NCBI RefSeq assembly: GCF_009727055.1
Contig: NC_052349.1
Span: 44,893,482-44,957,481 of the forward strand
DNA: 64,000 nucleotides
From: Benincasa hispida
Lineage: Eukaryota; Streptophyta; Magnoliopsida; Cucurbitales; Cucurbitaceae
Direction of reading: 5' to 3'
Shown: piece after piece, positions 59,540 to 64,000 of the stretch
Layout of the letters: the number at the start of each line of letters is the position of its first letter
Position numbering within the stretch: position 1 is the first letter of the stretch
Program-made: the position numbers and the translations under genes
Notes under the pieces: model-generated
Databases searched by the model: none
Seen by the model: the letters and a program-made list of their open reading frames with translations, nothing else
Told to the model about the DNA's origin: nothing

Positions 59540-60960
59540 CCAAGTGGTACGCTCCCACGCCCCTTTTCATTTTCGGTTTTTTTATTTTTTATTTTTTTTC
59601 CTTTTTGTTTCATTCTAATGCTTCCAGAGTAAGAAATGCGTGGATTTTGCTTAGCCATAAATTCGAATAATGCAATTTTCTTTTATGAGTGGATTAGTGG
59701 GTCAGGCTGACATGCCGACCGACACAATCGAGGTCGGAGGGCCGAATAAAATTCTCCAATTTCCCGATTTTTAATTATTTGAACGTTTTATCGTGAAATG
59801 ACTTGTATGTCCTAGCCATCCTTTTATTGTCTCCATGACTACTTGAAAATACAGGAAATTGCTTAAAAGATCATTTCTCAAGTCGAAAATGATTTTCTAC
59901 TTCTTTTTTTTTTTTTAATTTAAGGGTTGTTTGGTACGATAATTTTTTAAGTTCGTATAAACAACTTAACTTCAATAGTAGATACTTTTGAAATTTGTAC
60001 ATTTATCGAATAACTCTATCTTTTCATCATTTTTTACTTTTTCACATTTATCAAGTAATTTCGTCGTTTCCTATAACTCTACTTTTCACATTTATCGAGT
60101 AATTCTATCTTTTCCTTCTAATCTACTTTTTATAATTATCATGAAACTTCATCTTACAACTCTATACCCCAAACTCAAATTTACTAACTTCAACATATTA
60201 ACCCCCAGACTTATTAATCTAACTCAGTAGGTCAAACTCTCCCTAAGTTTTTTGACCTCTTACTTACATCATTCTCAAGCAATTTTACAAAATTATCCTT
60301 ACTTTCTTTTTTCTCTCTTCCTCCATCTTCACACTCTCTTTCTTTCTTTATTTCTTTTTTCTTATTCTTCTTCCACTTCTTATCTGGCGAGCGACCAAAT
60401 CAAACTAGATTCGGCAAGCGACCAACTTCCTTTGGTAAGTCTATGCGACCAACTTCCAGTCTTCCCTTTACTCCCTCGTTTCAATTTGTGTTGCAAGAGC
60501 AAGACTGCTCATTGGAGAGCGAGCCAAAGTGCGAGAGAGCAAGATAATGAGAAAGAGAATAACGATATGTGAGAGGGGAAAGTGGGTGAGAGACGCAAAG
60601 AGCTCATTCCATCGGGCGCAAGAGTAAAAATTCTCAATTTTCAAAGGCGCGGGGAAATCTCACTCATCCCCCCCCATGTCGGCGATTGGCCCTGGCGACC
60701 CAGCTGCGCAGATGAGATCGCACCCTACGCCCGAATTAGGGGATCCAAAAAAAAAAAAAGTCTTTTGGAAAATAATGTGGAAATTATTATTCCATTTGCT
60801 AAAGCGATTGTCGAAGAAGTGAGATATTGGGATAAAATAATTGTCAAGTAGTCATTAGTATTAAAGGGATGTCTGATGGGTTCGTTTCAAGTAGTATTCC
60901 AAGTGTTTAGGTCTGGTAAGGCAGTTTATAGACCAAAACCATAAGGATGATATTGTAGGA
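59540..60960. other. Upstream of copy B, no gene recognised
   Basis: Contains GGGTTGTTTGGTACG (about 59932), resembling a MITE terminus, without a clear partner. A degenerate repeat of CACATTTATC(G/A)A(G/A)TAATT with a 45-50-bp period lies at 59994-60100, followed by a pyrimidine-rich stretch to 60400 and a moderately GC-rich patch at 60650-60760. The open frames at 60252-60572 and 60582-60851 are low-complexity and show no domain. Confidence 0.5.
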
Positions 60961-61592
60961 TCGAATCTCGAGCGGAGTTTTCAGGAATTGTCTTGTATTC
61001 TGATTTATCCATTTAAATGAAGGACAAAGCACACAAGCTACACACATTATGAAAAGATAAAAAGAAGCAACATTTATGTAGTTACAACTGCTTTAGAAGA
61101 GGAGAACGAAAGCGGAATGAACCCGTTGCATTAACTTCAAATTCAGATTGATCTCCAAGCTTCACTTCTAAATGGTCCAGTCTCTGGGTTCTTTTCCGGC
61201 ACGGAAGCGAGTGTCCCGTCAAGTAATCGCATCGAATACTTACCCACAGATAATCCTTGTTTATTCTCTAGGTAACCAATGAGTTGGATGAGTGGTCTCC
61301 AACCTATGTTAGAGAAATGGGAATAGGCTAGAATGAGATTGTAGTATGAGAGTATGGTGTACAGAGAGGAATTTTGATTTGTGGAGACTCAAGGTATGTT
61401 GTTTCAGCCGGATAACCTAACTGCCGGCTAAATGGGCTAATAAGATGATTATACTACTGGAGCAGGGTTTACCCCTCTCCAACATTTCCCCTTTTTCGCC
61501 CTTGATGCAACACAATTAATTAAATAACTCCTTTTTAATTATCAATTAAACATTAATAACCATGTTTAATACTAATTTAAATATAGTTGATT

Positions 61593-61625
<33 letters not shown>

Positions 61626-62508
61626 ACATCACATGTTTATATTATTCCCCTCTCATCATTTCTTAATTAATTAATTAACTATTAATTAATCAATTAAGTA
61701 ACTATATTAAATCATATTAAATATAGAGTTAATTAACATATAAATATCACATATTTATATGTATACATCTCTTTAGGAATTCAATTCATATAAATCTAAT
61801 ATTTGAATCTCATTTGAATATATCTCTCTTACATAATTTGAATAATAGATTACATCTATAATTAATTATATATTAATCACATCAATATACAATTTTCTCA
61901 ATTGATTTGAACAATTCAAATCATTCCTCATTAATATCCTATAGTGAGCTAACAAGGGACCTGGTGGACCTACAAATCAAAAGCTCCAACGATATGAGAT
62001 TAATTGGCTAAACTCATTAACCAAATTAATCAATATTCGTTAACTATGGGTATACTCAACTAAAGACCCACAACTGCACTCTTCTCACTACAGATATATT
62101 CCTGTGTCCAGGATATAGACCAATGACAGCAAGTTAGTCCTTCACGAATGTTCATAACACCAACTGGATCAAATTACCGTTGTACCCTTGAGTTACCTCT
62201 ATATTCTTAAGTACCAATGCTCCTCTAATGAATAACCTGTTTATCGTCCAACCATTAAACAAAAATCCATTTCAGGCCAGTGAAAGGGTAGAGCCCTTTG
62301 TTCAAGTCCCCGAGACACCACTTAAGGGAATACTCATCTGCTTACCCTAAAATTGGGGAGGAGTGAATTTCATCTTGTATTATTATGTTCACAGCTCCCT
62401 ACTCGGTCTTATCCCTAACATGGTAGGCTTATTGAGTCGGTGAATTATCCACTCTTACCCATACAAATCAAAGGACAATCCCTCGTGACGATCACATCTC
62501 CTCGTTGT
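60960..62508 (-). repeat. 3' LTR (partial) of minus-strand Copia element
   Basis: Read on the minus strand it follows the LTR family of 28116-30032: GGTAGGCTTATTGAGTCGG, CACTAAAGACCCACAACTG, TTCATCTTGTATTATTATG and the AT-rich core with a (AT)n run at about 61597-61624 on the plus strand. Its 5' portion is missing, because pol-like coding sequence joins directly to what is mid-LTR in the other copies. Confidence 0.65.
61597..61624. repeat. (AT)n microsatellite
   Basis: About 14 AT units in the AT-rich core of the Copia-family LTR. Confidence 0.85.
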
Positions 62509-64000
62509 ACAATCTCCCATATCAGATGATACTTCTTTTCAATATGTTTTCCTCGTTTGTGGCTACGGAGTGCTTTAGAGTTGGTTACTGCCCACTATTG
62601 TCATAGCATAAAGTGATAGACAAGTCCATATTTGGACCACTTCCGAATCACTTAGGAACTTTCAAAGCCAAATTGCTTCCTTTGCTGCTTCACAAGCAGC
62701 TACATATTCCACCTGCATAGTGGAGTCTGCAATGCATTCTTGTTTGATACTACACCATACTACAACTCCCCTATTCAGGATAAACATTGATCCTGACATA
62801 GATATTCTAGAATCCTTGTCAGTTTGGAAATCAGAGTCGGTGTATTCCGTAAGGATCAAATCCTTATACCTATAGACCAGCTTGCAGTCCCTCGTTCTCA
62901 TACAATGCTTGAGGATATTTTTACCCGTTGTCCAGTAGTCTAACCCTGGATTGGACTAATACCTACTGACTACTCCCACTACATAACAAATGTCTAGCCC
63001 AGTATAGAGCATAGTATACATTAAGGTGCCACAATTAAGGCATAGGGAATACATCTCATATCCTCAACTTTTTGAGGTGTCTTAAAACACTGTTCTTTAG
63101 ATAAGTGAACCATATGGCTGAAAGGTAATAAACCCTTCTTCGAGTTTTGAATTGAATATCGAGTCGACATTTTTTCGATATAAGTTGCTTAAGATAAAGT
63201 CAATGTTCTATTATTGTGATCCCTAATAATTCGAATCCCAAGTACATACTGTACCTATCCCAAATCTTTCATTTGAAATTGGGTCGCCAACCATTTTTTA
63301 ATATCAATGAGGTACCCTACATCATTCCCACTGAGTAGGATATCGTCAACATAAAGTACTAAGAAAGCTACTTTACCGTTGATGATTTTCTTGTAGACAT
63401 AAGGTTCATAAATATTTTGATCAAAACCAAAAGATTTGATCGCAGTATCAAATCTAATGTTCCAAGATATGGACGCTTGCTTCAACTCATAAATGGATCG
63501 ATTCAGCTTGCAAACCTTTTGCTCTTAACTTTGGGCTACGAACCTCTCGGGTTGAGACATAAAGATATCCTCTTCAAAATTGTCATTCAAAAAGATAGTC
63601 TTGACATCTATTTGCCATATATTATAGTCATAATATGTGGTTATGGATAAAAGACTTCTTATAAACTTAAGCATAGCAACAAGGGAAAAAGTTTCCTCAT
63701 AGTCAACCCCTTCCCTCTATGTATAACCCTTTGCTACAAGTCTAGCTTTGAAGGTTTGTACCTTCCCAGCAACATCTCTCTTTCTTTTATAAATCCATTT
63801 ATACCCTATGGATTTAACCCCTTTATGTAGATCTACAAGTTCTCATATTGAATTGAAGTATATAAACTCCATTTTAATGTTCATGGCTTTGACCCATTGG
63901 TGTTTGTCTACGTCATCCATTGCTTGTTTACAGGACAATGGATCCTCAATGCCATCATCTGGTATGACAACCTGAGTTTTAGTTAAATCCAAGTAACAGT
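62509..64000 (-). pseudogene. Copia reverse transcriptase-RNase H remnant
   Basis: On the minus strand, entering from the window edge: the RT start (GYKWIYKRKRDVAGKVQTFK near 63800, then an in-frame stop), SWNIRFDTAIKSFGFDQNIYEP with the catalytic YVDD (VLYVDDILLSGND) at 63485-63255, and RNase H with EYTDSDFQTDKDSRISMSG at 62901-62662, continuing in other frames to HKRGKHIEKKYHLIWEIVQRGD near 62510. Stops and frameshifts are frequent. It ends abruptly within RNase H, where LTR sequence begins. The rest of the element lies beyond the window. Confidence 0.85.

Overview
The window looks like nuclear DNA of a flowering plant: spliced genes with GT-AG introns, AT-rich intergenic DNA, and Copia, Gypsy, L1-type LINE, Mutator-like and fold-back elements. 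The repeat style (for example LTRs full of degenerate CGATCGTTTAGG words, and a MULE with GTCTATC repeats) makes me think of Cucurbitaceae. That is recollection, not proof.

Only three real host genes are supported. A UPF0496/DUF677 gene (10800-11945, +) has a short first coding exon. It is followed in convergent orientation by a 15-exon DUF3754 (TMEM143-like) gene, copy A (12303-16481, -). A second DUF3754 gene, copy B (34248-59056, -), has the same 15-exon structure. I spliced both copies by hand: every junction obeys GT-AG and every phase closes, giving 486 and 484 residues. Copy A occupies 4.2 kb. Copy B is spread over 24.8 kb because introns 3 and 5 have filled with nested transposons, yet its reading frame is intact.

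Layout. 1-3560: one Copia-family LTR interrupted by an opposite-strand LTR of the same family, with a one-base N gap. 4111-8560: a Gypsy LTR, primer-binding site and decayed interior; the LTR contains a 38-bp Tn5 mosaic-end palindrome that is almost certainly a Nextera mate-pair adapter left in the assembly. 9219-9990: fold-back element. 10800-16586: UPF0496 and DUF3754 copy A. 17400-20125: Gypsy-type LTR. 20250-22090: Copia-family LTR, minus strand. 22571-23156: fold-back element. 24240-28115: dead Mutator-like element. 28116-32990: 5' LTR and start of a dead Copia element inserted into the MULE. 34248-59056: DUF3754 copy B. 59057-60860: its upstream region. 60960-64000: 3' part of a minus-strand Copia element that runs off the window.

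The insertion history inside copy B can be read from target-site duplications. An L1-type LINE (39162-51922, 17-bp duplication with one mismatch) entered intron 5. It was later hit by a 733-bp terminal-inverted-repeat element (perfect 8-bp duplication) and by a Copia element with 200/206-bp LTRs. Intron 3 holds a second, 5'-truncated LINE, a 1.36-kb TRIM-like LTR element and a 71-bp LINE tail with a perfect 22-bp duplication. I see no tRNA, rRNA, CRISPR array or bacterial-type operon. I did not find a previously undescribed system; the most consequential observations are the adapter artefact, the hidden UPF0496 exon and the TE-inflated DUF3754 tandem duplicate.
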